From Prado023 sp963697345 (GTDB lineage: Bacteria > Actinomycetota > Actinomycetes > S36-B12 > CAIYMF01): a DNA stretch of 64,000 nt. The number at the start of each line of letters is the position of its first letter. Position 1 is the first letter of the stretch. Position numbers and translations under genes: made by a program. The stretch is from the NCBI GenBank assembly GCA_963697345.1, contig CAVONS010000009.1, positions 1 to 64,000 on the forward strand, written 5' to 3'. The notes beneath the pieces were generated by a model. That model was not told the DNA's origin, did no database searches, and was given only the letters and a program-made list of their open reading frames with translations. Shown here in pieces: positions 39,741 through 48,724 of the stretch.

Positions 39741-40145
39741 ATGTCGCAGGCAGGGACCAAGGATGATCCGTGGCAGCTCACCACAGCCCCGGGCAGCTCG
39801 ACATACACGATGTACGCGGACACCGAGGCGGATCCACCGCTGCTGGTGTGCCAGGTCGGATCGACGAGGTTGACCTACCTGCTGGCCGCGATCGAGGACC
39901 TGTCGTCGATGCTGCGTGCCCATGGGGACTGGATGCCCCTGGGCGCCGCCGATGAGAAGAAGGAAGCAGCCGAGGGCACGATCGAGGCGTGGGGGCGCTC
40001 CCCCGTCAACCCGGTGGGAGGCTGGTACGGCCAGCGCCCGGGTTATCGCGGCCGTTTCGGCATGTACCTGCCACCGCTCCTGGAGCATCTCGGACGCATC
40101 GAGCTCGAGCACAATCCGCGCAACAACCGCGCGCGAGCACTCTGA
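39741..40145 (+). CDS. Conserved hypothetical protein
   Basis: 134 residues beginning MSQAGTKDDPWQLTTAPGSS, with AAGGAG at good spacing before ATG 39741. Aromatic- and glycine-rich core: YTMYADTEADPPLLVCQVG, LTYLLAAIEDL, GDWMPLGAADEKKEAAEGTIEAWGRS, NPVGGWYGQRPGYRGRFGMYLPPLLE. Closely similar proteins are familiar from other actinobacteria but have no assigned function I know. No signal peptide or membrane segment. Lone plus-strand gene between leuS and tRNA-Ala. Confidence 0.82.
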   Translation: MSQAGTKDDPWQLTTAPGSSTYTMYADTEADPPLLVCQVGSTRLTYLLAAIEDLSSMLRAHGDWMPLGAADEKKEAAEGTIEAWGRSPVNPVGGWYGQRPGYRGRFGMYLPPLLEHLGRIELEHNPRNNRARAL

Positions 40146-40216
40146 GAAGCACCACCCGGGTGAGGCCCATCGCGGATTTCCTGACAAGGAACTGGTGCAG
40201 TAAACTCTGACCGTTC

Positions 40217-40289
40217 GGGGCTGTGGCGCAGCTGGTAGCGCACCTGCATGGCATGCAGGGGGTCAGGGGTTCGAGTCCCCTCAGCTCCA
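40217..40289 (+). tRNA. tRNA-Ala (anticodon GGC)
   Basis: Cloverleaf read by eye: acceptor GGGGCTG pairs with CAGCTCC; D arm GCGCAGCTGGTAGCGC; anticodon stem CCTGC/GCAGG with loop ATGGCAT, so anticodon GGC (codon GCC); T arm GGGGTTCGAGTCCCC. Discriminator A at 40289; CCA is not encoded. A TAAACT at 40201-40206 could be its -10 box, but a matching -35 is weak. Confidence 0.97.
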
Positions 40290-40297
40290 CTCCGCAG

Positions 40298-40329
40298 ACA
40301 GGGCTCGGGGAACAGTCCCCGGGCCCTGT
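40298..40329 (+). terminator. Hairpin terminator after tRNA-Ala
   Basis: ACAGGGC-T-CGGGGA pairs with TCCCCG-GGCCCTGT around a short loop, starting 9 bases after the tRNA. It also lies just past the 3' end of the converging histidine-phosphatase gene (stop at 40346) and may serve both. Confidence 0.75.
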
Positions 40330-40345
40330 TGCATGACCCGTGGCC

Positions 40346-41035
40346 TCAGGCGTCGTCTGCACCGAGCGCAGGCACGGGCATGGACTGGGCGTTGTACTCC
40401 TCGAGGCGCCATCGCGTCGTCGGCTCACCACCGGGTTCGGCAGGCAGCGTCAACTGGCTCAGCACACTCCACGCGCAGTTGCTGATGACCCCCAGCGCCG
40501 TCCACTGCTCCGGCGCCAGGCCCAGCAGCCCACCGATGGCTGCGCGGATCGAGCCGCCGTGGCTGACCACCACCAGAGTTCCCCCAGCAGGCAGATCTGC
40601 CAGGTGACGCTCCACTGCCCCCATCACGCGGGTCACGACCTCACTGCGAGCCTCACCTCCGGGCGGGCGCACATCGTGGCCGGCGATCCACGCGCGGAAC
40701 AGGTCCTCGTCGGCGGCGATGATCTCGGCGCGGGTCAGCCCCTCCCACGTTCCGCCGTCGGTCTCGCGCAGGTCGACGTCGGTGCGCACCGGCAGCCCTG
40801 CGAGGTCGGCCAGGACCGAAGCCGTCACCGCAGCACGCCCCAGGTCACTGGAGACGATCAGGTCCGGCTCCATCCGGGCCAGCGCCGGCGCAGCGGCCAC
40901 GGCCTGGGCTCGGCCGATCTCATCGAGCGGGACATCCCGGTTGCCCTGGAAGCGATTGACCAGGTTCCACTCGGTGCGGCCATGTCGCCAGAGGACCACA
41001 CGCCGACGGCCACGCGTGTTCCAGCCGTCGTTCAC
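40346..41035 (-). CDS. Histidine phosphatase (phosphoglycerate-mutase-like)
   Basis: 229 residues. Catalytic motif VVLWRHGRTEWNLVNRFQG (RHG) near residue 14, LIVSSDLGRAAVTA, the acidic segment DLRETDGGTWEGLTRAEI and second histidine in VVVSHGGSIRAAI. GTG 41035 overlaps the rsfS stop as GTGA. This rsfS-phosphatase pairing is standard in actinobacteria. Substrate unknown; such proteins include broad acid phosphatases and glucosyl-3-phosphoglycerate phosphatases. Confidence 0.92.
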   Translation of the reverse strand: MNDGWNTRGRRRVVLWRHGRTEWNLVNRFQGNRDVPLDEIGRAQAVAAAPALARMEPDLIVSSDLGRAAVTASVLADLAGLPVRTDVDLRETDGGTWEGLTRAEIIAADEDLFRAWIAGHDVRPPGGEARSEVVTRVMGAVERHLADLPAGGTLVVVSHGGSIRAAIGGLLGLAPEQWTALGVISNCAWSVLSQLTLPAEPGGEPTTRWRLEEYNAQSMPVPALGADDA

Positions 41036-41424
41036 GGAGCTGCGGTCCGCGGTCGGTTGACCTCCTCGGGCAGCTCGATGAGCGGGCAATCGCGCCAGAG
41101 GCGTTCCAGCGCGTAGTGGAATCGCTCCTCGGTCTGCTGGACGTGCACGACGATCTCGTTGTAGTCCAGCAGCACCCAACGGCCCTCGGCCTCACCCTCG
41201 CGGCGCACCGGCTTCGTGCCCTGCTTGAGCAGCGCCTCCTCGATGCCGTCGACCACGGCCCGCACGGCCCGGTCATTGGCCGCAGAGCACAGGAGGAACA
41301 CATCAGTGAGCACGAGGTGGTTGCTCACGTCGATGGCAACGATGTCCTCAGCGAGCTTGGCGGACGCAGCATGGGCAGCAGCGATCGCAAGGGTCACGGC
41401 ATGGGGATCGGCAGTCACACTCAC
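41032..41424 (-). CDS. rsfS: Ribosomal silencing factor RsfS
   Basis: Binds L14 and blocks subunit joining when nutrients are scarce. Visible: AEDIVAIDVSNHLVLTDVFLLCSAANDRAVRAVVDGIEEAL, RREGEAEGRWVLLDYNEIVVHV. 130 residues, complete. GTG start at 41424 (or 41418). Downstream of the LCP gene, coupled to the histidine phosphatase. Confidence 0.95.
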   Translation of the reverse strand: MSVTADPHAVTLAIAAAHAASAKLAEDIVAIDVSNHLVLTDVFLLCSAANDRAVRAVVDGIEEALLKQGTKPVRREGEAEGRWVLLDYNEIVVHVQQTEERFHYALERLWRDCPLIELPEEVNRPRTAAP

Positions 41425-41478
41425 GAGCCTACCTTCCCGCAGCCGGCGGTCCCTGCGCCCTGATCGGCGCGAGCCGAC

Positions 41479-42988
41479 TCAGGACTCGAAGTCGGCCCCC
41501 AGCACGACGACCACATCGGCCACGTTCTGCCCGTCCTCGGCAATCTGGATCGACGTGGCAGGTACGCCCAGGGCCTCTGCCACCTGCTCGCCCACCTCCA
41601 GGGATGCCGTCGTGTCGTCGGCCACGATCACCAGGGTCTCCTCGAGCCCGAACTGCTCGGCGTTGCCGCCGTTGATGTACACCATGCCGGCGCCCACCAG
41701 CCGATCCCGTGCACCAGCCCCGAGACCCGGGGTCCCCACCCCGTTCTGCACCAGCACCCTGGGGCTGGATTCGACACCGCTGAGCACGGCATCGGGCATC
41801 AGCGACTCCATGACGGCATCAGCGGCCACGAGATCCACACGCACCACGGCCAGCGCCTCGCCCGCCTCGATGTCGCTGGTGGGCAGCACCCGGACCTGCT
41901 GGCCCCCGGCCAGGATGCTGCCACGCATCTGGAGCAGGAACTGCGCCACGGCAGAGGTGGTGGTGGTGGTGCGCGCCGAACCACCCAGGGAGGTCAGCAT
42001 CTCCTGGATGCGCAGGGCATCGTCGGGGAGGTTGGAGATCGTGGCCGTCATCACCTGTGAGTAGCGGGCCAGACGCGACGCCTCCGGCTCCTCCGGCAAC
42101 CATGCCAGCGCGTAGGTGGCCGCCTGGTTCCCATCCAGGGTCTGGGTGCCGGCCGGCACGGCAACGCTCTCGAGGCCTGTCACCTCGTCGGTCACGGTGA
42201 TCGCCTCGTCCACAACGATCGTGATGCCACCGACATAGTCCACCATCCCCGCCAGGGCCAATCGCGCCAGGCTCAGGGTGCCGTCGATGCGCAGCGCGAG
42301 CAGGTCCGACAGCGCGTCCTGGGATGCCGAGCGATCCAGGAGCCGCGCGCTCTCCCCGAGGGTCTGCTGACCCGCCCCCGGCACGTCGACGATCAGCCGT
42401 GAGGGGACCAGCAGCTGTGCGGCGGGCTGGGACCCGCCGACCGCAGCCACCATGTTGTCCGCGCCGAGGTCCGCGTCGTTGCGGACCTGGATCAGCAGGG
42501 TCTGCTGCTCCGCGAAGGCCGTGGGCGCAGGGGTCGGCTGCGCGGGGGTCTCCGGCTCGGGCGCCTGGGCGGAGACGATCGTCCACACCACCAGGGCGAT
42601 CCCCACCACACCGAGGAGGAGCCACATCCAGCGCGACCGGACCATCGGACCCCGACGCCTTCGGCGTGCCACGGGGCGGGCAGGCGGGCGTGGTCGTGCT
42701 TGTGGCGTCGACGGTTCGGGTGCTTCGGGCGCGGGTGTGGACGCCGCGGGCTCGGGGGGCGGCGCCGGCGGCGCGGGCTCGGGGGGCGGCGGCTCGGGCT
42801 CGTGCTCGTGCTCGGGCGGCGCGGGCTCGGGCTCGGGCGGGCGGCGCGGGCGCGGGCAGCGCAGGCGCGGGCGGCGGGGGTGGTGAAGGCTCGGGGGCCG
42901 GCGGCGGGGGTGGTGAAGGCTCGGGCGGCGGCGGCTTCGGCTGCTCCTCGGGCTCTGGCGGTTCAGGCTTCGCGTGCTTGGGGCTCAT
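41479..42988 (-). CDS. LytR-CpsA-Psr protein with LytR C-terminal domain (one frame slip)
   Basis: About 502 residues. A proline/glutamate-rich cytoplasmic tail of about 105 residues (PEPEPAPPEHEHEPEP-type) is followed by ARRRRRG, a transmembrane helix MWLLLGVVGIALVVWTIV, an extracellular LCP-like domain (LIVDVPGAGQQTL, GNQAATYALAWLPEE, SRLARYSQVM) and a LytR_C domain (PRVLVQNGVGTPGLGAGARDRL). LCP proteins attach glycopolymers to peptidoglycan; this LCP part looks divergent. Slip: GGG at 42839-42841 should be GG, joining tail and body. ATG 42988 overlaps nadD's stop as ATGA. A GTG at 42672 would otherwise start a 397-residue form lacking the tail. Confidence 0.85.
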
Positions 42989-43579
42989 GCGGCACCTGCC
43001 CGGTACAGGCCAGTCTCAGAGATGAAGCGGTCGACCCCCGCCGGGACGAGGTAGGTGATCGGGGCGCCCGCGGCGACCCGTTCGCGGCAGTCGGTCGAGG
43101 AGATCGCGAGCGCCGGGATCTCCACGACGGTCGCGGCACCGCGCGGCAGGTGTGCGGCATCCAGGTCGTGACCGGGCCGTGTGACCGCGACCAGGTGGGC
43201 CAGTGCGAGCACGCCGAGTGGATCACGCCACGTCATGACCGACGCCAGCGCATCTGCTCCGGTGATGAAGAAGAGCTCCGCCCCCGGAGCGCAGCCGAGC
43301 CAGGTCACGCAGCGTGTCGATGGTGTAGGTCGGTCCCGCGCGATCGATGTCGACCCGGCTCACGGTGAACCTCGGGTCACCGGCCGTGGCGATCTGAGTC
43401 ATCCGGAAGCGGAGCTCCGGGTCCGTCACGTGCCGTTCGGCCTTCTGCCACGGCTCGCCGGTGGGGACGAACACGACCTCGTCCAGGGAGAACAGATGCG
43501 CGACCTCGCTGGCAGCCACGAGGTGGCCGTGATGGATGGGGTCGAACGTCCCTCCCATGACGCCGACGCGCACAGTCAT
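42985..43579 (-). CDS. nadD: Nicotinate-nucleotide adenylyltransferase (one frame slip)
   Basis: Makes nicotinate adenine dinucleotide from NaMN and ATP in NAD synthesis. Visible: VGVMGGTFDPIHHGHLVAASE near residues 4-24, VVFVPTGEPWQK, YTIDTLRDLARL, then LFFITGADALASV and the ISSTDCRERV motif. The two halves are in different frames; a CCCCC run at 43281-43285 should be CCCC. Corrected length about 197 residues, normal. ATG 43579. Confidence 0.93.
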
Positions 43580-43592
43580 CGGTGCGCGCGGC

Positions 43593-43736
43593 TCAGCGAT
43601 CAGGGTTGAACCGGGTGACGGCGATGAGCAGCACCATGAGCAGGACGAACGCGACCACACCGAAGAGCTCCGGGGGAACCCCCGCGTGCTCCTCGACGGA
43701 TTCCCCCTCGGAGAACCGCACCAATGCATTCAGCAT
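43593..43736 (-). CDS. 47-residue single-pass membrane protein
   Basis: Short gene between proA and nadD. Begins MLNALVRFSEGESVEEHAG, then one hydrophobic helix LFGVVAFVLLMVLLIAVTRF and ends NPDR. Its stop is 13 bases upstream of the nadD start. Small membrane proteins of this layout (acidic start, PPELFGVVAF-like helix, basic end) occur before nadD in other actinobacteria, which supports it as a real gene. Function unknown. Confidence 0.72.
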   Translation of the reverse strand: MLNALVRFSEGESVEEHAGVPPELFGVVAFVLLMVLLIAVTRFNPDR

Positions 43737-43821
43737 GGATCTACCCCTTCCCATGTGTCCGCGCGGAGCCTATCGGATGGGCGCCGCCGCCCGGCGCATG
43801 AGCGCCACGCAGCGGTGGGTC

Positions 43822-45108
43822 TCAGGTGCGGATCGTCCCATCGCCGGTGACCACATACGTCGTGGATGTGAGCTCCATGAGGCCCATCGGCCCGCGGGCG
43901 TGCAGCTTCTGGGTGGAGATCCCGATCTCCGCGCCGAAGCCGAACTCGCCGCCGTCGGTGAACCTCGTGGAGGCGTTGACCATCACAACGGCCGAGTCGA
44001 CTCCTGCGATGAACCGACGCGACGCTGTGAGGTCCTCGGTCACGATCGCCTCCGTGTGACCGCTCGACCAGCGCCGGATGTGAGCACATGCCTCATCCAG
44101 GGAGTCCACGACTCCTGCCGCGAGATCCAGCGAGTAGTACTCCTCGGCCCAGTCCGTGTCAGTCGCCGGCGCGAACCCGATGCCGGCAGCGCTGGCGAAA
44201 CGCGCCATGCGCTCATCGCCGTGGATGGTGACGCCCTCGTCTGCCAAGGCGGCGAGGGCAAGCGGCAGGAACTCCTCGGCGATGTCGCTGTGGACCAGCA
44301 GGGTCTCAGCGGTGTTGCACACGCTGGTGCGCTGGGTCTTGGAGTTGACCAGGATCGCCACGGCCTTGTCGAGATCGGCGGCCCGGTCGACGTAGACATG
44401 GCAGTTGCCCACGCCGGTCTCGATGACGGGGACGGTCGAGTTCTGCACGACGCTGCGGATCAGGCCCGCTCCCCCACGTGGGATGAGGAGGTCCACGAGC
44501 CCACGGGCCGTCATCAGCGCGTCGACGGCGTCGTGGCTGCGGCCCGGAACCAGTTGGACGGCGTCGACCGGAAGGTCGGTGCCCGCCAGGGCAGCGCGCA
44601 TCACCTCGACCAGGGCAGAGTTCGAGTCGTAGGCCGAGGACGAGCCACGCAGGAGGGCAGCGTTGCCGCTCTTGATGCTGAGCCCGGCAGCGTCCACGGT
44701 GACGTTCGGGCGGGCCTCGTACACCATGGCAACCACACCCATCGGCACGCGTACCTGGCGGATCTCCAGCCCGTTGGGCTGGGTCCAGCCGCGCACGACC
44801 TCCCCGACCGGGTCCGGCAGGTCTGCGACCATGTCGAGGGCATCGGCGATCTCGTCGAGCCGGGCCTGGGTCAGCGTGAGGCGATCCACGATGCCGGCCG
44901 GGGTCTCGGCGGCGACGGCCCGCTGCACATCAAGGGCGTTGGCGGCCAGGACCTGGCCGACCGAATCACGCAGCCCAGTGGCCATCGCGCGCAATGCGTG
45001 GTCCTTCTGCGCTCGGGTGAGCTGGCGCAGCGTCACCGCCGCCTCCTTGGCGCGGCGCGCGGTGGCCAGGACCTCGTCGCGCTCAGCTGCGTGGCGTGCC
45101 TCAGACAT
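43822..45108 (-). CDS. proA: Gamma-glutamyl phosphate reductase
   Basis: Second step of proline synthesis, NADPH-dependent. Visible: VPMGVVAMVYEARPNVTVD, SGNAALLRGSSSA, LIPRGGAGLIRSV, VPVIETGVGNCHVYVD, catalytic cysteine in TQRTSVCNTAETLLVH near residue 262, and EFGFGAEIGISTQKLHARGPMGL. 428 residues from ATG 45108 (a GTG two codons earlier is possible). Follows proB by 39 bases. Confidence 0.95.
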   Translation of the reverse strand: MSEARHAAERDEVLATARRAKEAAVTLRQLTRAQKDHALRAMATGLRDSVGQVLAANALDVQRAVAAETPAGIVDRLTLTQARLDEIADALDMVADLPDPVGEVVRGWTQPNGLEIRQVRVPMGVVAMVYEARPNVTVDAAGLSIKSGNAALLRGSSSAYDSNSALVEVMRAALAGTDLPVDAVQLVPGRSHDAVDALMTARGLVDLLIPRGGAGLIRSVVQNSTVPVIETGVGNCHVYVDRAADLDKAVAILVNSKTQRTSVCNTAETLLVHSDIAEEFLPLALAALADEGVTIHGDERMARFASAAGIGFAPATDTDWAEEYYSLDLAAGVVDSLDEACAHIRRWSSGHTEAIVTEDLTASRRFIAGVDSAVVMVNASTRFTDGGEFGFGAEIGISTQKLHARGPMGLMELTSTTYVVTGDGTIRT

Positions 45109-45147
45109 GGTCACAGGGTAGTCGAGCGACGTTCGCCCGGCCGAGCG

Positions 45148-46422
45148 CTACCGGAGCAGGACCAGGTCGTCGCGGTGGACGACCTCACGTTCGTACTCCG
45201 GCCCCAACTCAGCGGCCAGCTCCCTCGTGGAGCGGCCCAGGAGCGCTGGCAGCTCCGCCGCGTCATAGGCCACGAGGCCACGGGCCAGGACCTGGCCGTC
45301 AGGGCCCACGAGGTCGACGGGGTCGCGTGCCACGAAACCACCGACCACGTGGGTGATCCCGGCCGGGAGCAGTGAAGCCCCCCGGTCGCGCACGGCCCGG
45401 ACGGCACCGGCATCGAGGTGGATCTGGCCGAGGCTGGCGGTGGCGTGGGCCAACCACAGCAGTCGCGAGGCGGAGCGGTCACCGGTGGCGTGGAAGAACG
45501 TGCCGACCTTCTCGCCGGCCAGGGCCCGGGCGGCATTCGCAGCAGACGTCAGGACGACGGGGATTCCGGCCTCCGTGGCGATGCGGGCTGCCTCGACCTT
45601 GGTGCCCATACCTCCCAGGCCAACCCCTGCGGCACCCGTCCCGCCCAGCACCACGTCGTCGAGGTCAACAGCTGACGTGACCTCGGAGATGATGCGACTG
45701 CCTCCCCTGTCCGGGGGCCCGTCGTGCAGCCCGTCCACGTCGGACAACAGGATCAGGGCGTCAGCCCGCACGAGGTGGGCGACCAGCGCCGCGAGCCGGT
45801 CGTTGTCGCCGAATCGGATCTCGGCGGTGGCCACGGTGTCGTTCTCATTCACGATCGGCACCACGTCGAGCTCCAGCAATCGCTCGAGCGTGCGTTGGGC
45901 GTTGCGGTAATGGGCTCGCCGGATGAGGTCATCGGCGGTGAGCAGCACCTGACCGACTGTTCGATCATGCCGGCCGAAGGCCTCGTGGTAGTGCGCCATG
46001 AGGATTCCCTGACCCACTGAGGCCGCAGCCTGCGCGGAGGCCAGGTCGCGGGGCCTGCGGCGCAGCCCGAGGGGGGCGATCCCGGTGGCGATGGCCCCCG
46101 AGGACACGAGGACCAGCTTCGTGCCGTTGTGCCCCGCTGCGCTCAGGGCGTCGACCAGCTCGCCGACGCGGGCCACGTCGATGCCCGAGGACACCCCGGC
46201 CAGCACTGACGACCCGTCCTGCGCCCGTGGGTCGACGTCGGGACCGGGCATGGCCAGCGAGGCCGCCGACGCCGGACGCCTGTCCTGACCGCCCACCACC
46301 GTGCGCGCCCCTGCTGCGCCGCCACCTCGTGTCGTCAGCGACGAGGACCCCACCTTGACGACGACGCGGCGCGCGTCTCGGATGGCATCCCAGGGTGAGG
46401 CGGCGGCGTCCGTGCTGGGCAT
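45148..46422 (-). CDS. proB: Glutamate 5-kinase with PUA domain and an unusual insertion
   Basis: First committed step of proline synthesis. Visible: RRVVVKVGSSSLTT, LVLVSSGAIATGIAPLGL, ASVGQGILMAHYHEAF, NENDTVATAEIRFGDNDRLAALVA, GLGGMGTKVEAARIA, and a C-terminal PUA domain. 424 residues, longer than usual because about 49 residues (from RGGGAAGAR to AGVSSG) are inserted between SSSLTT and IDVARVGELVDAL, where family members have only a few. The insertion is in frame and low-complexity. ATG 46422 overlaps obgE's stop by one base (TGATG). Confidence 0.93.
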   Translation of the reverse strand: MPSTDAAASPWDAIRDARRVVVKVGSSSLTTRGGGAAGARTVVGGQDRRPASAASLAMPGPDVDPRAQDGSSVLAGVSSGIDVARVGELVDALSAAGHNGTKLVLVSSGAIATGIAPLGLRRRPRDLASAQAAASVGQGILMAHYHEAFGRHDRTVGQVLLTADDLIRRAHYRNAQRTLERLLELDVVPIVNENDTVATAEIRFGDNDRLAALVAHLVRADALILLSDVDGLHDGPPDRGGSRIISEVTSAVDLDDVVLGGTGAAGVGLGGMGTKVEAARIATEAGIPVVLTSAANAARALAGEKVGTFFHATGDRSASRLLWLAHATASLGQIHLDAGAVRAVRDRGASLLPAGITHVVGGFVARDPVDLVGPDGQVLARGLVAYDAAELPALLGRSTRELAAELGPEYEREVVHRDDLVLLR

Positions 46423-47957
46423 CAGGCCTCGTCCTGCCCTGCGTCTGCCACCGTCCGGTCGACGTCGGGAGCTTCCTCGGCGTCCAGCTGCGAGGCCAGC
46501 GGAGCATGGCGCCGCGGTGTCCCGGGACGCTCGTCGACCGGGTCGGGCGCCCAATCCGCTTCGGGGTCCTCCCCCGGCGCGAGCTGGACCCGCGTCCGTC
46601 CGTGCACACGCGCCTCCGGTGCCTCGATCCGCTGGTCCTGGCCACGGGGACCCGGTCCAGAGGCACGCACGGTGGGCTCCCAGTCGAACACGACGGAGTT
46701 CTCGACGCTGCCGATGCGCACCTCGTCGCCGGGCTGCGCCCCGAGCCGGACCAGCTCGTCCTCGACGCCCAGGCGCGCGAGCCGGTCGGCCAGGTAGCCG
46801 ACCGCCTCGTCGTTGGAGAAGTCCGTCTGGCGGATCCAGCGCCCGGGGCGCGTTCCGCGAACCCGGAACGCCGACCCCTCGCGCACGACCTCGAAGCCGG
46901 TGTCGTCGACCGCCCGCGGCTGGATCACGATCCGCTCAGCGACAGGCTCCGCGGTGGCCGCCCGCCGCTCAGCCACGATGCGACCCATGGCGAAGGACAA
47001 CTCGCGCAACCCCTCATGGGACACCGCCGAGACGACGAACACGGGCAGGCCGCGCTCCTCGAGGTCGCTGCGGACCATGTCCGCGAGCTCCCTGGCCTCC
47101 GGGACATCGATCTTGTTGAGCACCACGAGCCGGGGCCGATCGGCCAGGCCGCCGTACTCGGCCAGCTCCGACTCGATGACATCCAGATCGGTCAGCGGAT
47201 CACGCCCGGGCTCGAGCGTGGCGCAGTCAAGGACATGGACCAGGGCGGCGCAGCGCTCCACGTGCCGCAGGAACTCCAGGCCCAGCCCCTTGCCGGCCGA
47301 AGCACCGGGGATCAGGCCCGGCACGTCGGCCACCGTGAAGACGGTCGAGCCGGCCGTCACGACGCCGAGGTTGGGCACCAGCGTGGTGAACGGGTAGTCA
47401 GCGATCTTGGGGCGGGCCGAGGACATGGCCGCGACCAGCGAGGACTTGCCGGCACTGGGGAAGCCGACCAGGCCGATGTCGGCCACCGTCTTGAGCTCCA
47501 GGACGACGGTCAGCTCCTCACCGGGCTCGCCGAGCAGGGCGAATCCGGGGGCCTTGCGGCGGGCAGAGGCCAGCGCCGCGTTGCCCAGGCCGCCGCGTCC
47601 CCCGTGGGCGATCACGACCGTCGCGCCGGGGACGGGCAGGTCAGCCAGCACCTCACCCTCGACGCTGAGCACAGTGCCCACCGGGACAGGGAGGACCACA
47701 TCGGCGCCGTTGGCCCCGTTGCGGTGACCGCCCTGGCCGGGGACACCATTGGTCGCCCGTCGGTGCGGTGAGCGGTGGTACTCCAACAGGCTGGGCGTAC
47801 CCGGATCGGCCACGAGGATGACGTCCCCACCGCGCCCCCCGTTGCCCCCGTCGGGGCCCCCGAGCGGCTTGAACTTCTCGCTGTGGACGGAGGCGCACCC
47901 ATGCCCACCGTCACCAGCGGTGGCGTGGATCACCACCTGGTCGACGAATGTCGCCAT
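46422..47957 (-). CDS. obgE: GTPase Obg/CgtA
   Basis: Ribosome-assembly and stress GTPase. Glycine-rich Obg fold (GDGGHGCASVHSEKFKPLGG, GGNGGRGGDVILVADP), GTPase domain with G1 GFPSAGKSS near residue 165, TTLVPNLGVV, DVPGLIPGA, NKID, and an OCT domain (VFDWEPTVR). A further acidic, low-complexity C-terminal tail of about 75 residues follows. 511 residues, complete. ATG 47957. Downstream of rpmA, upstream of and coupled to proB. Confidence 0.96.
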   Translation of the reverse strand: MATFVDQVVIHATAGDGGHGCASVHSEKFKPLGGPDGGNGGRGGDVILVADPGTPSLLEYHRSPHRRATNGVPGQGGHRNGANGADVVLPVPVGTVLSVEGEVLADLPVPGATVVIAHGGRGGLGNAALASARRKAPGFALLGEPGEELTVVLELKTVADIGLVGFPSAGKSSLVAAMSSARPKIADYPFTTLVPNLGVVTAGSTVFTVADVPGLIPGASAGKGLGLEFLRHVERCAALVHVLDCATLEPGRDPLTDLDVIESELAEYGGLADRPRLVVLNKIDVPEARELADMVRSDLEERGLPVFVVSAVSHEGLRELSFAMGRIVAERRAATAEPVAERIVIQPRAVDDTGFEVVREGSAFRVRGTRPGRWIRQTDFSNDEAVGYLADRLARLGVEDELVRLGAQPGDEVRIGSVENSVVFDWEPTVRASGPGPRGQDQRIEAPEARVHGRTRVQLAPGEDPEADWAPDPVDERPGTPRRHAPLASQLDAEEAPDVDRTVADAGQDEA

Positions 47958-48012
47958 GGGCCTGACTCCTCTCGTCGTTCGTTGGCTGGGAACTCTGGTT
48001 CTGAAACGCAGA

Positions 48013-48040
48013 GGAGGCGAGCCCCACCGGGCCCGCCTCC
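48013..48040 (-). terminator. Hairpin between rpmA and obgE
   Basis: GGAGGCG (48013-48019) pairs with CGCCTCC (48034-48040), and GCCC with GGGC inside it. It lies 20-47 bases past the rpmA stop and 56 bases before obgE; it could attenuate read-through or stabilise the ribosomal mRNA end. Confidence 0.6.
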
Positions 48041-48059
48041 ACTGTTGTGGTCTCCGGCC

Positions 48060-48320
48060 TCAGCCAGCCGGAACCTCAACGATGTTGATCACACGACGAC
48101 CACGCGCGGTGCCGAACTGGACCGCGCCCGCGGTCAGGGCGAACAGCGTGTCGTCGCCGCCACGGCCGACGTTCTGGCCCGGGTGGAAGTGCGTGCCGCG
48201 CTGACGCACGATGATCTCGCCGGACTTCACGACCTGACCACCGAAGCGCTTCACACCGAGGCGCTGCGAGTTCGAGTCGCGACCGTTCCTGGTGCTGGAT
48301 GCACCCTTCTTATGAGCCAT
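48060..48320 (-). CDS. rpmA: 50S ribosomal protein L27
   Basis: 86 residues: AHKKGASSTRNGRDSNSQRLGVKRFGG in the first third and GEIIVRQRGTHFHPGQNVGRGGDDTLFAL after it; complete. The N-terminus is the short form without a Firmicutes-type cleavable extension. Starts 4 bases after the rplU stop. Confidence 0.98.
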   Translation of the reverse strand: MAHKKGASSTRNGRDSNSQRLGVKRFGGQVVKSGEIIVRQRGTHFHPGQNVGRGGDDTLFALTAGAVQFGTARGRRVINIVEVPAG

Positions 48321-48324
48321 GAGG

Positions 48325-48639
48325 TCACTCCCCGCTCTCGATGCCGGTGACGCGCAGCTGGGTCAGGGCCTGACGATGGCCCTGGCGCTTGCGGTACCCG
48401 GTCTTGTTCTTGTACTTGAGGATCTCGATCTTCGGCCCCTTGGTGTGCTCGAGGACCTCGGCGGAGACCTTCACGCCGGCCAGTGTCTTGGCATCCGAGG
48501 TGACTGTGCCACCGTCGACGAGCAGCAGCGCGGGCAGCACCACGTTGTCGCCGGGCTCGGCAGAGACGCGGTCGGTCTCGATGACGTCGCCAACGGCGAC
48601 CTTCTCCTGGCGGCCGCCGGAGCGGACAATGGCGTACAC
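48325..48639 (-). CDS. rplU: 50S ribosomal protein L21
   Basis: 104 residues: YAIVRSGGRQEKVAVGDVIE ... KIEILKYKNKTGYRKRQGHRQ. GTG 48639 gives the conserved MYAIVRSG start and has AGGAG 8 bases upstream; a GTG at 48648 lacks spacing for that ribosome-binding site. First gene of rplU-rpmA-obgE-proB-proA. Confidence 0.97.
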   Translation of the reverse strand: MYAIVRSGGRQEKVAVGDVIETDRVSAEPGDNVVLPALLLVDGGTVTSDAKTLAGVKVSAEVLEHTKGPKIEILKYKNKTGYRKRQGHRQALTQLRVTGIESGE

Positions 48640-48724
48640 GGGTGGCACTCCTGAGATCGGTTCGGGGCTGGTCGCGCCTGGATCACGGCACGAACATGCG
48701 GCGGCGCTCGCGCGCCAGGGTTCT

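Noticed and set aside
40178..40206. Full promoter for tRNA-Ala
   Set aside because: TAAACT is a fair -10, but TTCCTG at 17 bases is poor and CTGACA is only 14 bases away; kept only as a remark in the tRNA entry.
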